Positions 39,150 through 48,054 of a stretch of 64,000 bases of DNA are shown piece after piece. How positions within the stretch are numbered: the first letter of the stretch is position 1; each line of letters opens with the position of its first letter. A program made the position numbers and the translations under genes. Below the pieces are notes generated by a model. The model was not told where the DNA came from. It ran no database searches and saw only the letters and a list, made by a program, of their open reading frames with translations. This stretch comes from an uncultured Clostridia bacterium (GTDB taxonomy: Bacteria; Bacillota; Clostridia; Oscillospirales; Acutalibacteraceae): positions 25,543 to 89,542 of the forward strand of contig CAMVLW010000002.1 in the NCBI GenBank assembly GCA_947168445.1, written 5' to 3'.

Positions 39150-39468
39150 CGAATTCTCCTCTCTGTTCACTGTCAATCATTTCACAGAGCCTGTCGGCAA
39201 AGCCCTTGTCCTCAACGGACAGCACCGCGCACAGTCTGCCCAGCGAGCGGCTCAGCGCGTCCTTGCTGCGGTTGGCGCAAAGCATGGGAACATTGTTTTC
39301 CTGTGCCGCCCTGCGCACGCGCTTGAGGCTGTTTTGCGAAGCGTCAGCCGCATAGAGCACCAGCAGCGATTTTCCCCCGCTGACGGACTCCTCGGTGACC
39401 TCCGCGCCGATGACGAGCTTTTTTGCCCGCCTGCATAATCCTAAAAATGACAAAACTCTGTCGTTCAT
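39136..39468 (-). CDS. ylxQ: L7Ae-family RNA-binding protein YlxQ
   Basis: A 110-residue small ribosomal L7Ae/L30e-fold protein. It contains [16 protein letters not shown] and [13 protein letters not shown], typical of YlxQ. The ATG overlaps the ylxR stop and the end overlaps infB. It is thought to bind kink-turn RNA. Confidence 0.93.
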   Translation of the reverse strand: MNDRVLSFLGLCRRAKKLVIGAEVTEESVSGGKSLLVLYAADASQNSLKRVRRAAQENNVPMLCANRSKDALSRSLGRLCAVLSVEDKGFADRLCEMIDSEQRGEFDDKI

Positions 39469-39767
39469 AAACCCTCTGCGGAATTCAACTCCGCGCTCAT
39501 TTGTTCATACACCTCGTCGGGAATTTTGCAGCTCAGCGACCGCTCAAACCGCCGCGCCTTACGCGCCTTTTCAAAGCAATCGGCGCTTTTGCAAACATAA
39601 GCGCCCCTGCCGGACTTTTTGCCTGTGAGGTCAAGCGACACTCCGCCGCTTTCAACCGCATTGCCGTTTTCGTCCTTTACATCGGGAGCCTTGACAACGC
39701 GAATCAACTCGCGCTTGGGCTTCATTTCTCCGCAGCCGGTGCATTTTCTCATCGGAATCTTTTTCAT
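39465..39767 (-). CDS. ylxR: YlxR/RnpM RNA-binding protein
   Basis: A 100-residue protein with the YlxR signature MRKCTGCGEMKPKRELIRVV and GRGAYVC, with paired cysteines. YlxR of Bacillus binds RNase P RNA and modulates its activity. It has a longer insert (DENGNAVESGG) than most homologues. It lies 1 bp after nusA. Confidence 0.93.
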   Translation of the reverse strand: MKKIPMRKCTGCGEMKPKRELIRVVKAPDVKDENGNAVESGGVSLDLTGKKSGRGAYVCKSADCFEKARKARRFERSLSCKIPDEVYEQMSAELNSAEGL

Positions 39768-39768
39768 A

Positions 39769-40908
39769 TTATTCTTCCGTTGTTTCTTCTGTTGTTACTT
39801 CCGCCGTTTCTTCCGCAGGTTCTTCTGTCTTTGCGGGCTCGTCGTCCTCGTCCTCGCCGTAGAATCCGCTTTCGGGGCGAATGTCGATTCGCCAGCCGGT
39901 CAGCCTTGCGGCAAGGCGGGCGTTCTGACCCTTGTTGCCGATAGCGAGAGAAAGCTGGTCGTCGGGCACGGTTGCCTTGCAGCTCTTGGTTTCTTCGTCG
40001 ATAATGTCAACGCCGACAACCGACGCGGGCGAAAGCGCCGAAGAAATATATTCCTTGGGGTCGTCGCTGTAGATGATGATGTCAATCTTCTCGCCGCCCA
40101 GCTCGGAAACAATCGCGTTAACGCGGGCGCCCTTGGGACCGATACATGCGCCGATTGCGTCAACGTCGGGATTGTTGCTGGCAACCGCCATCTTGGTTCG
40201 GGAGCCTGCCTCGCGGGAAACCGCCTTAATCTCAACAACGCCGTCGAAGATTTCGGGAACCTCTTTCTCAAACAGGCGGCGGACAAAGCCGGGGTGTGAG
40301 CGGGAGATAATCGCGTGGGGTCCGCGCTCGTTGTCCTTGACGTCGGCGATATAGACCTTTACCAAATCGCCCTCTTTCAAATCGGGCAAGCCGATTTGCT
40401 CCTGCTTGGGCAGCATTGCCTGACTCTTGCCAATCATAATGGTTGCCGCGCCGGACTTTGCGTCGATTCGCTCAACGGACGCGGTGACGATTTCGCCGAG
40501 CTTGCTCTGGAATTCAAGCAGGCTTTGACCCTTTTCTCCCGCGCGAATACCCTGACGGATAACATTGCGGGCAGAGGAAACGGCGATTCTGCCGAGCCGC
40601 TTGGGGTCGAGCGGAACTTCGATTTCGTCGCCGACAGCAAACCTTTTGCGCTTGTTAATCTGCTGCGCCTCCTCCAGCGTCACCTCAAAATTGGGGTCGT
40701 CAACCTCGTCAACAACGGTCTTGACCAGCTTAACGTCAAGGGTGCACTTTTCGGGGTCTGCCTTAAAAACGACGTTCTCGTTGCCGCCGTAGTAGCTTTT
40801 GCAGGCAATTTCAATCGCCTTTTGAATCTGCGCGAGCATGTATTCCATAGGAATATTTTTTTCCTTGTCGAACATTTTCAGCGCTTCGAATAATTCCTTG
40901 TTAGTCAT
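39769..40908 (-). CDS. nusA: Transcription termination/antitermination factor NusA
   Basis: A 379-residue RNA-polymerase-binding factor: N-terminal domain (MTNKELFEALKMFDKEKN), S1 domain, KH1 (VEIKAVSREAGSRTK; VGACIGPKG-like loop IGACIGPKGARV) and KH2 (SLAIGNKGQNARLAA), then an acidic Glu/Thr-rich tail. The start at 40908 was chosen by family match; an ATG four codons upstream is possible. Confidence 0.96.
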   Translation of the reverse strand: MTNKELFEALKMFDKEKNIPMEYMLAQIQKAIEIACKSYYGGNENVVFKADPEKCTLDVKLVKTVVDEVDDPNFEVTLEEAQQINKRKRFAVGDEIEVPLDPKRLGRIAVSSARNVIRQGIRAGEKGQSLLEFQSKLGEIVTASVERIDAKSGAATIMIGKSQAMLPKQEQIGLPDLKEGDLVKVYIADVKDNERGPHAIISRSHPGFVRRLFEKEVPEIFDGVVEIKAVSREAGSRTKMAVASNNPDVDAIGACIGPKGARVNAIVSELGGEKIDIIIYSDDPKEYISSALSPASVVGVDIIDEETKSCKATVPDDQLSLAIGNKGQNARLAARLTGWRIDIRPESGFYGEDEDDEPAKTEEPAEETAEVTTEETTEE

Positions 40909-40947
40909 TTTTCCAACCATTCCTTTCTATGCTCAAATCGTGTCGCG

Positions 40948-41433
40948 TCAGTCGAAGTCGTCAAGCTTCACCCACGCCGCCTCTTTTTTGTGAAATGTCA
41001 ACTCGTTTTCGCCGCTGTGGTCCTCAACCGTGACCTCGCCGTTTTCATACGCCTTCAAAACGCCGCCGAACTCTCTGCCGACGCCCTCAACGGGACGCAG
41101 CATTTTGACGATAACGTCCGCGCCGATAAACTGCGCAAAGTGCTCGTCGCGCACCAGCTCGCGCTCAATGCCGGGAGAGCAAACCTCCAGACAATAGGCG
41201 TTATCAATCGGGTCAAGCTCGTCGAGCGGGTCGTTGATCGCGCGCGAAACCGCCTCGCAGTCGTTGATGTCAACGCCGCCGGGCTTGTCGATAAAAACGC
41301 GCAAAAACCAATCGGCGCCCTCTTTGACATAGCGAACGTCCCAAACAGACAGTCCGCGGTCAAGACCGGAAACAATCGGCTCGCAAAGCTCCCAGACCTT
41401 GGCGACGGTCACGCCGCCCTTACTCTTTGCCAT
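40948..41433 (-). CDS. rimP: Ribosome maturation factor RimP
   Basis: A 161-residue protein for 30S assembly. It has FLRVFIDKPGGVDINDCEAVSR and the YCLEVCSPGIERELV motif. It is the first gene of the rimP-truB operon, with a consensus promoter and a leader hairpin. Confidence 0.95.
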   Translation of the reverse strand: MAKSKGGVTVAKVWELCEPIVSGLDRGLSVWDVRYVKEGADWFLRVFIDKPGGVDINDCEAVSRAINDPLDELDPIDNAYCLEVCSPGIERELVRDEHFAQFIGADVIVKMLRPVEGVGREFGGVLKAYENGEVTVEDHSGENELTFHKKEAAWVKLDDFD

Positions 41434-41457
41434 AAACTCACCTCAAACTAAACAACA

Positions 41458-41483
41458 AGGAGCGAGCTGTTCGGCTCACTCCT
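41458..41483 (-). promoter_or_regulatory. Leader hairpin of the rimP operon
   Basis: 10 bp stem AGGAGTGAGC / GCTCGCTCCT (one G-T pair) followed by TTGTTGTTT on the minus strand, between the promoter and rimP. It resembles a weak intrinsic terminator. NusA is encoded in this operon, so autoregulation by attenuation is plausible. Confidence 0.5.
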
Positions 41484-41508
41484 TTAGCTTCAAGTATTTA
41501 CTATCAGT

Positions 41509-41537
41509 AGTATAGCACCGGGGAGAGGAAAAATCAA
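41509..41537 (-). promoter_or_regulatory. Promoter of the rimP-truB operon
   Basis: TTGATT (41537-41532), 17-base spacer, TATACT (41514-41509). Confidence 0.8.
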
Positions 41538-41697
41538 GTGCTTTCATAAAAATCCCGTGAATTTTACGATTTCGCTGATTTCAGCCCCCGATTTGCCGAT
41601 TATTTATCCATATCCGCCATAGCGCAGGGCAAAAAACGGCATAGACAAGCCATTTTTGAAGCGGCAAAAAATTTTTGAAAAAATTTGCAAAAACCAT

Positions 41698-41726
41698 TTG
41701 CATTTTCCGTCAATATGTGTTATAAT
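41698..41726 (+). promoter_or_regulatory. Promoter of tRNA-Thr
   Basis: TTGCAT (41698-41703), 17-base spacer, TATAAT (41721-41726), 38 bases upstream of the mature tRNA. Confidence 0.8.
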
Positions 41727-41763
41727 ACTGCTTGTGCAATGAAGAGCACAGAAAAATCGAGCT

Positions 41764-41839
<76 letters not shown>

Positions 41840-41844
41840 AGAAC

Positions 41845-41891
41845 AATCGCTTAGGTAAGCCGTTATTCGGTACCTAAGCGATTTTCTTTTT
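41845..41891 (+). terminator. Terminator supplied by the element behind tRNA-Thr
   Basis: 13 bp perfect stem AATCGCTTAGGTA / TACCTAAGCGATT followed by TTCTTTTT, starting six bases after the tRNA CCA. It replaces the original tRNA terminator, which now lies at 48972. Confidence 0.85.
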
Positions 41892-41916
41892 GGGGTTCTT
41901 TTGAATTATTACGCGA

Positions 41917-41939
41917 TTTGATGTTTATTTGATGTTTAT
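41917..41939 (+). repeat. Left arm-type integrase repeat
   Basis: Two TTGATGTTTA units in tandem, 23 bases in all, identical to 48842-48864. The distance of 77 bp from the core fits arm sites of Tn916/lambda-type integrases. Confidence 0.7.
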
Positions 41940-42182
41940 ACTTCGTCAAATGCCGACCATATTATTATTGAGCATTAAAATAAAGCAATTCAACAAAAAA
42001 AGGAAACTAAACTACTATTATCATCTCTGGTAGATTTGCTGCCACTTTCATAAAGAATTAATTCGAGCTTACAGAACGACAACTCTAACAACAAAAGGCG
42101 AAAAAACATGGAAACAGAAATATTAGAGTAATAAACACAAGGCTGTCCCATCAAACGAAAGCCCATCATTTTTTCGTTTATG
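41940..42182. other. Left end of the element, non-coding
   Basis: AT-rich with no supported gene. Just past the NTPase stop an AAACGAAA/TTTCGTTT stem can form and may act as its 3' end. Confidence 0.4.
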
Positions 42183-44351
42183 CTATTCTGTTTTTATGAA
42201 TTCATTGAACTCTGAAAATGCTTTTTTCAAGCTTTCTGTGTCAACATTTAATAAAGCGTTGAAATTAATCCCTATTTTCTGCATCTCTGCTTCATCAACT
42301 TTATATAGATGCTCTGAAGTATATATTATCCTTTTACTTTTCAAAAACTCAAGTACACACTTTTTTAACTCACTACTACCAACTATCACATAATCAATAC
42401 GATCAGCTGTTTTTGCTAAAGTGTCTTTTTTATGCGTTCTAAACTGGAATAAAATACATCTTAAGGCATAAATAAATCTAGTAATATCTACTTCCGATGA
42501 TGAATCCTCAAAATTATATTTATAAGGAATCAACCTATAATAGGAACTAATATTCGGTGCACTTACTTTTAGGTTATCATCCCTGTTTATCTCAACATTT
42601 GAAGGATTCCCCAACATCTCGTTCTTTGAAACTAACAAACATTCTCCCGGTGAGTATGATTCAATTGTTATATTTGAAGTATTCCAAACTATTGAATTAC
42701 ACACTATCGAGGAATTTGAAAATCTAGAGCATTTATCTGAATGCCCAATCGTAATATCAAGCGAAGGTGTATCTACTGACACGTTTACAACCTGTTCAAA
42801 ATGCAATGTATTTCTTTCAACTTTTAGCTTCGACTCAACGCTGTCAATTCTTTTTGTTTTTCCTTTTCCGGGAATCATATCAAAAATAACATCTATTTCT
42901 TTCTCATCATTAGCAACTTCCTTCTCATAGCAATGCAGGAATGCACTCTCATAAGCAGTTGCTTTTGCCTTGAACGAATCAAAAACATAAGAAATATACT
43001 CGGAAGAAACTCCCGTCTCAGATAACTTCATATAGCAATCAAAAAAGATTTGGGACGGAGAGTATAATTCACTGTTCATGTTTTCTAAGTACAGATCGGC
43101 ATACTCTTTTGTTTCTTCATCAAGAATAATCTTAGCTAGCACATAGTCTCTAAACGCCGGGCCGGTAAAATCAATTATCCCTAATGTTTTCCCGTCTTCA
43201 AAACCGTTTTTTACAAAAGGATGCTGTTTTAAAAAGGATTCTAGCATTTTCTGATATTCATCAACAAATTGTGACGGAATAAAACCCAGAGGGTAATTTG
43301 AATAGTTTGTATCATTAAAAAGAATATAATTGATGATTCTAACCAATTGCTCTTTATGGGTATAGATTCTTTCCCATTCCGTAAAATCAGGATATAATTC
43401 GGAAAGTCTGCTTTTTAAAGCCGGCAACATCTTTTCGTTTTGCTCTCGTTCTAGTAAATCGTCCATAATTTGCAGTATTACTGATACGCAATCGGTTTGA
43501 GAAGACAATTCACTAATCAGTTTCTGTCTGTTGGGATATGCTTTAATATGCGTAGATATTGCCTGTAAAACAGGAGCATAGCCTAAAAAAGAACTTCTTT
43601 CATTCTCTGTAATACTGTTCTTAATAAAATCATAATACTTTTGTGAGCACTGAATATCTGGTTCTGTAGGAGTCATATTTGAAATGCTTTTAACAATAAA
43701 TTCTATTGATGAAGATTCATTAAAAAAGCCTATTTCGTAATGAATAACAGGAATTGTATTTTCCGTACATAAAGAAGCTAAAAACTGGGCAGTTTCTGTT
43801 CTGGAAAACAATAAAACTGTAGGTATACTTGGGTTGTCTAAACTCTTATTAATGTCTTGAATAAATCTACCAAGCATTTTTCTTCCAGAAATAGTCTCAG
43901 CCTCATCAAGTGCATCGATAGCTAATAATACATTTCCTGTATTCAAATCACTAATAAAATTCGAGTATTTTGGCGGGGACACAGCTTCAAGTATTGAGCC
44001 TGAAAAAAAGTTATCTCCAACTTTATTTTTTGACAAATCCCAATACAGAGCATTATATTCATAAGAAATATACTTTGCCAATGATGTCTTACCCGTTGCT
44101 CCGGGGGCGGAAAAAATAATAAATTTTGGGTTTTTGGTAGATGTTCTTAAATCTGTTTTAACATCAGTAAAACTTGGAGAAATGTAAAAAGGTTTATTTT
44201 TTGTATATGAAATATACTCTGAAACATTCGGGCTCACTTCATATTTTATTGCCTTTTTGTGCGATTTCATAATTCCATCCAGTTGCATTATATCACCCTT
44301 TTTTAATGAATCAATATACTTTTTTTCATTATAATACAGATTGTATTTCAA
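42183..44351 (-). CDS. NACHT/STAND-like P-loop NTPase, putative defence protein
   Basis: A 722-residue cytoplasmic protein. Walker A APGATGKT is at residues 82-89, Walker B with the NACHT-style acidic run VLLAIDALDEAE at 141-152, and an arginine sensor-like LLFSRTE follows at 181-186. Helical winged-helix-like regions run to about 470. Next is a Ser/Asn/Val-rich segment (about 540-600) suggesting a beta-helix-like sensor, and a C-terminal KKCVLEFLKSKRIIYTSE winged-helix-like end. There is no large N-terminal effector domain. The start is TTG at 44351, because AGGAGG lies 7 bases upstream. Strongly AT-rich with different codon use. Carriage in a mobile element beside a restriction cassette suggests phage defence. 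Confidence 0.75.
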   Translation of the reverse strand: MKYNLYYNEKKYIDSLKKGDIMQLDGIMKSHKKAIKYEVSPNVSEYISYTKNKPFYISPSFTDVKTDLRTSTKNPKFIIFSAPGATGKTSLAKYISYEYNALYWDLSKNKVGDNFFSGSILEAVSPPKYSNFISDLNTGNVLLAIDALDEAETISGRKMLGRFIQDINKSLDNPSIPTVLLFSRTETAQFLASLCTENTIPVIHYEIGFFNESSSIEFIVKSISNMTPTEPDIQCSQKYYDFIKNSITENERSSFLGYAPVLQAISTHIKAYPNRQKLISELSSQTDCVSVILQIMDDLLEREQNEKMLPALKSRLSELYPDFTEWERIYTHKEQLVRIINYILFNDTNYSNYPLGFIPSQFVDEYQKMLESFLKQHPFVKNGFEDGKTLGIIDFTGPAFRDYVLAKIILDEETKEYADLYLENMNSELYSPSQIFFDCYMKLSETGVSSEYISYVFDSFKAKATAYESAFLHCYEKEVANDEKEIDVIFDMIPGKGKTKRIDSVESKLKVERNTLHFEQVVNVSVDTPSLDITIGHSDKCSRFSNSSIVCNSIVWNTSNITIESYSPGECLLVSKNEMLGNPSNVEINRDDNLKVSAPNISSYYRLIPYKYNFEDSSSEVDITRFIYALRCILFQFRTHKKDTLAKTADRIDYVIVGSSELKKCVLEFLKSKRIIYTSEHLYKVDEAEMQKIGINFNALLNVDTESLKKAFSEFNEFIKTE

Positions 44352-44440
44352 GTCAATTCCTCCTAACAAGGTATTACATATATTTATATCATTTTTTGTT
44401 TGTTTTTTATGTCAGAAACTCGTTATGTTTTTTCATTTTA

Positions 44441-45244
44441 TTAAGCAGAATAATTCCCACCAAGTATCAGCTCCAGAGTATGTGCCGCCTGTCTTTCTGC
44501 CTGTTCTACGGCGTGGACGTAGCGGTTGGTGGTTTTTAGCTGGGTGTGACCGAGGCGGGTGGCTACGTTTTTTATGTTCGTGCCGTTTGAGAGGAGCAAG
44601 GTCGCGGATGTGTGGCGCAGGGCGTGGAACTTTCGGTGCGGCAGACCGTTGCGCTTTAGGAATTTACTGAACCACTGCGTCGGCGTGGTGGGGTACATCG
44701 GCTTGCCGTCAGCCTGAATGAAAATCCAGTCGTCGCCGTGCCACGCGTCGCCGAGGGTAAGCCGCCAGCCGTCCTGCTCGGCGCGGTAGCGGCGCAGCAT
44801 ACGCAGGCAATACGGCGGCAAAATGAGCGTTCTGCTCCTGCCGGTTTTGGTGGACTTGCTCCTGATTTCCGCGTCGCCCGTGAGCTTGTAATTACTGCGA
44901 CTGACGGTCAGTACACCCGTTGCAAAGTCGATGTCGCTCCATTTCAGCCCCATAAGCTCGCCTCGCCTGCAACCCGTATTGAGCGCCGTATGTATGAGAA
45001 CGCGGAACATCAGCGGCTCGTCTTCGAGGGCTTTTAGCATATCATCAAGCTCGTTTTCGGTGAAGATTTCGGTCTGTTCCTCGTCGAGTTTCGGCAAGGT
45101 GATTCGCTCACGTTCTGCCGGGGTTATGCCGATTAAGCCGAGGCGGTACGCGCTTTTCATCAGCGAACAAACCATCGTATAGTATCGGCGGACGGTCGCG
45201 GGCGAGAGCCTGCCGCTGAACCTCTTTCTGAATTTGTTTCTCGG
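44441..45244 (-). pseudogene. int: Tyrosine recombinase/integrase, N-terminally broken
   Basis: The catalytic half is intact: TGCRRGELMGLKW (first Arg), FHALRHTSATLLL (HxxR), LGHTQ and TTNRYVHA (nucleophile Tyr). The frame reads upstream of the first ATG (45175) through LSPATVRRYYTMVCSLMKS to a stop at 45247. Just upstream, in another frame, is MTEKQIQKEVQRQ, the kind of segment found in the arm-binding N-terminus of related integrases. Core-binding residues between them are missing. An internal deletion with frameshift probably killed it, leaving about 245-265 of roughly 370-400 residues. Confidence 0.75.
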
Positions 45245-45289
45245 TCATATTCGGCTCGGGCTTGGCTGTTCGTTTTTTTATCTGTAGAG

Positions 45290-45441
45290 ATGATTACTCC
45301 CCCACGGGGTAGCGCCTCGTTTGTGCCGGCTTTTTCGCCGTTTGCCGCAACCGGCACCTTGGTTTTTCTGCCGTCCTTCTCTGCAAAATTCCAGCAGAGC
45401 CAGATTTTCATCTGCTTTAATGCGTTTAAGTTGTCTGTCAA
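45290..45441 (-). pseudogene. Remnant of a primase/replication protein N-terminus
   Basis: TTG start at 45441 with GAGGAG 8 bases upstream. The first about 40 residues (LKQMKIWLCWNFAEKDGRKT, then KVPVAANGEKAGTN) match the start of primase/DUF-type replication proteins of integrative elements (the LW-CW-KxxxxxGRxTKVPY pattern). After residue 45 the frame runs into the broken integrase region. Only the extreme N-terminus remains. Confidence 0.6.
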
Positions 45442-45453
45442 TTTTTCAACTCC

Positions 45454-45699
45454 TCATCTTGATGAAACATACCATTCCCCTCCTGTGCAGGCGCAATCGA
45501 AATACTCGATTAGCTTGTCGAGGTTAATCAGATATTTCTTGCCTGCCTTGATTTTCGGCAGCTCGCCGTCGAGCATCAGCCGGCGGATATGGTACTCTGT
45601 CACGGCGGTGTTCGCGTCAAGGCGCTTCATCTCCTCAGCCGCCTCGTGAACCGTTCTCATTCGCGGAATGTTTCTGTTTGTATTGATTTCTGTTGTCAT
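45454..45699 (-). CDS. xis: Excisionase-like helix-turn-helix protein
   Basis: An 81-residue DNA-binding protein. The sequence TVHEAAEEMKRLDANTAVTE, then YHIRRLMLDGELPKIKAGKKYLINLD, fits the excisionase/MerR-like wing-helix used for directionality factors. ATG at 45699 has AAGGAG 9 bases upstream. It lies upstream of the replication remnant and integrase on the same strand, as in many integrative elements. Confidence 0.8.
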   Translation of the reverse strand: MTTEINTNRNIPRMRTVHEAAEEMKRLDANTAVTEYHIRRLMLDGELPKIKAGKKYLINLDKLIEYFDCACTGGEWYVSSR

Positions 45700-45783
45700 A
45701 ATTATCTTCTCCTTATCTTTTGTAATTGAAAGTACCCTCCACTTATAGGGATTTTTCGGAAAAAATTGCATATAAATGCGCAA

Positions 45784-46091
45784 TTTCAGAGGAAGAAATT
45801 TCTCGCTGCTTTAAATTTCAGCGTTTTGCACAACCCGGGATAGCAAAAGCTGCCAAAATTCACACACGATTATTTGCCCCTCTTACAGTTAGCTCACGGG
45901 AAGGGCGGATTTTAAACGGTTATTCTAAAAACTTTCTAAAGCTTTATTTATTGCACAAAAAGTAGCTGCCTGTTTTATGCAACTTAACAACAGGAAAATG
46001 GCATAAAAATCCCCGCCGCAAAACGGGTGAGAACAGGTAAACTCATTTCGTTTTCTTGACTTTATTATTTACAAAAACATTAAAAATAGTA
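45784..46091. other. Divergent control region between xis and the methyltransferase
   Basis: AT-rich, no gene with a ribosome binding site. It must hold the minus-strand promoter for xis, of which only a TATAAG box near 45750 is seen. Confidence 0.4.
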
Positions 46092-46120
46092 TTGCTATTG
46101 TTCCAGTTTTGGAATATAAT
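46092..46120 (+). promoter_or_regulatory. Promoter of the methyltransferase/DpnI cassette
   Basis: TTGCTA (46092-46097), 17-base spacer, TATAAT (46115-46120), 23 bases before the ATG. Confidence 0.75.
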
Positions 46121-46142
46121 AAAAGAATAATGAGGTGATATG

Positions 46143-47081
46143 ATGTTAGCATATATGACTGCCGCGGAAGCGGCTGAAAAATGGGGCATTTCGCACAGAC
46201 GAGTAATTACGCTGTGCCGTGAGGACAGAATCCCCGATGCGGCAATGCTCGGCAATATGTGGATTATTCCTAATGACGCCGAAAAACCTGTTGACGGACG
46301 GACAACACGCTACGATAAAAAGAACCCAGCCAAGCCGTTTATCAAATGGGCAGGCGGAAAAGGACAGCTTCTACCTACAATCCGCAAATTCTATCCGCCG
46401 AATATGGGTATGGAAATCACAAAATACTGTGAACCAATGGTCGGCGCCGGTGCGGTGCTGTTTGATGTGCTGAACACCTACGAAATGGACGAGGTGTATA
46501 TTTGCGATACCAACGTGGAGCTGATGAACGCTTTTACCGTGGTACGCGACCATCCGGACAGGCTGATTCGCTTTCTGTCGGCATTCGAGAAAGACCATCT
46601 CAGCTGCGATGAGGACAGCAGAAAAGATTACTACTATCAGCAGCGCGAGCGCTTTAACACCGAAATGCAGCACCCGACAAAGAGCAACGCTATCCTTCGT
46701 GCGGCGCTGTTTATTTATCTCAACAAAACCTGCTTCAACGGCTTGTACCGCGTCAACCGAAAGGGCTTGTTCAATGTTCCGATGGGTTCCTACAAGAATC
46801 CGACGATATGCGACACGGAAAACATTAATAAAACCTCGGAACTGCTTCAAGGCGTAACGATTATCGTCGGCGACTATACGAGTATTGAGCAATATGCTGA
46901 CGAGCACACGTTCATCTATTTCGACCCGCCTTACCGACCGCTGACAAAGACGGCGGAGTTTACCTCTTACACACCCGACAGCTTTAATGACAACGACCAG
47001 ATTAAGCTGGGGGAATTTGTTAATAGACTTTTAAAGAAAAAAGTTACTGTGTTGTTAGCAGATGAATTCAAAGGAAAATAA
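46143..47081 (+). pseudogene. HTH-Dam-type adenine methyltransferase, 3'-truncated
   Basis: A 312-residue frame. An N-terminal helix-turn-helix (TAAEAAEKWGISHRRVITL, residues 6-45) is fused to a D12-class N6-adenine methyltransferase with KPFIKWAGGKGQLLP (64-78), SAM motif EPMVGAG (97-103), CFNGLYRVN and DPPYRPLTKTAEFTSYTP (from 261). The catalytic part closely resembles M.DpnII/Dam, which methylates GATC. After KKVTVLLA the family sequence stops and DEFKGK ends the frame; about 35-40 C-terminal residues are missing. The truncation lies exactly where the AT-richer DpnI cassette begins. Start at 46143 has GAGG 7 bases upstream. It is probably inactive. Confidence 0.75.
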
Positions 47082-47082
47082 A

Positions 47083-47286
47083 ATGAAAAAGTATATTATT
47101 ACAATCGAAGAAACAGTTTCACAGGATTTTGTGGTTTTTGCAGACGATGATGAAGAAGCGAAAACGATAGCAATAGAAAACTATAAAAATGAGAAATTTG
47201 TTCTTGAACCCGGAAACTTGGAAGCAAAACAAATGCTAATGCGCAATCTTACAGATCACGAAATAACAGAATGGATTGAGTTTTAA
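47083..47286 (+). CDS. dpnD: DpnD/PcfM-like small acidic protein
   Basis: A 67-residue acidic protein MKKYIITIEETVSQDFVVFA followed by DDDEEAKTIAIENYKNEKFVL. This is the pattern of the DpnD/PcfM family, whose namesake is encoded with DpnI in Streptococcus pneumoniae. Its role is unknown. ATG at 47083 has AAAGGA 7 bases upstream, and its stop shares a base with the dpnC start (TAATG). Codon use is AT-rich like dpnC and unlike the preceding gene. Confidence 0.75.
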   Translation: MKKYIITIEETVSQDFVVFADDDEEAKTIAIENYKNEKFVLEPGNLEAKQMLMRNLTDHEITEWIEF

Positions 47287-48053
47287 TGAATCTATGCTTT
47301 AATACTGCATTAGCCGCAGGCTATAAAAGCAAAGCACAAATAGCCAGAGTTTTATCGGAATCGTGGGCAGCAAGCAATGTTTTTTGCCCTTGCTGCGGAT
47401 ATTCTAGCCTGACTAAATTGGACAATAACGAACCGGTTGCCGATATGCGTTGCGACAAATGCGGAGAAGTTTTTGAATTGAAATCTGCCAAGGGTAAGCT
47501 CGGTAAAAAAATCCCTGACGGAGCATATGAAACCATGATACAGCGGATAAACAGCCTGACAAATCCTGAATTGTTTGTTTTGCAATATACTCCGGAGTAT
47601 GAAGTGACAGATTTGACGTTGATTCCGAAATTCTTTTTTGTGCCAAGTATTATCGAGAAACGCAATCCTTTGCCCCCTACCGCAAGACGATACGGTTGGG
47701 TAGGTTGCAATATTCTATACAGTAATATTCCCAAGCAAGGTAAAATCCCTATCATCCAAAACAAAAATGTTGTAGACAAAGAAATTGTCGTTGAAAAGTA
47801 CACTACCGTTAAGCAGATTCAGACCAACAATATCGAAACGCGCGGATGGTTGTTTGATGTGTTGAACTGCGTCAACAGTATTCACGGCGATGTCTTTACA
47901 CTAAAAGAAATGTATGGATTTGTCGATGTTCTACAGGAATTGCATCAGGATAACCATAACATCGAAGCAAAAATTAGACAGCAGTTGCAACTGTTGCGCG
48001 ATAAGGGGTTTATCGAATTTTTAGGCAGTGGTGTTTACAGGAAAAAGATATAA
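47286..48053 (+). CDS. dpnC: DpnI-like methyl-directed restriction endonuclease
   Basis: A 255-residue homologue of DpnI (254 residues), aligning end to end by eye. The PD-(D/E)XK site is Asp53, Glu64 and Lys66 (VADMRCDKCG, then EVFELKSAKG), the same numbers as in DpnI. Cys34/Cys37 and Cys56/Cys59 would bind zinc. TARRYGWVGCNI follows, and a C-terminal winged helix ends in IRQQLQLLRDKGFIEFLG. DpnI cuts GATC only when adenine is methylated, so it attacks Dam-modified phage DNA. It would be lethal beside an active Dam enzyme, consistent with the truncated methyltransferase upstream. Confidence 0.9.
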   Translation: MNLCFNTALAAGYKSKAQIARVLSESWAASNVFCPCCGYSSLTKLDNNEPVADMRCDKCGEVFELKSAKGKLGKKIPDGAYETMIQRINSLTNPELFVLQYTPEYEVTDLTLIPKFFFVPSIIEKRNPLPPTARRYGWVGCNILYSNIPKQGKIPIIQNKNVVDKEIVVEKYTTVKQIQTNNIETRGWLFDVLNCVNSIHGDVFTLKEMYGFVDVLQELHQDNHNIEAKIRQQLQLLRDKGFIEFLGSGVYRKKI

Positions 48054-48054
48054 A

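Noticed and set aside
44738..45037. Plus-strand frame opposite the integrase
   Set aside because: Shadow of the recombinase catalytic domain.
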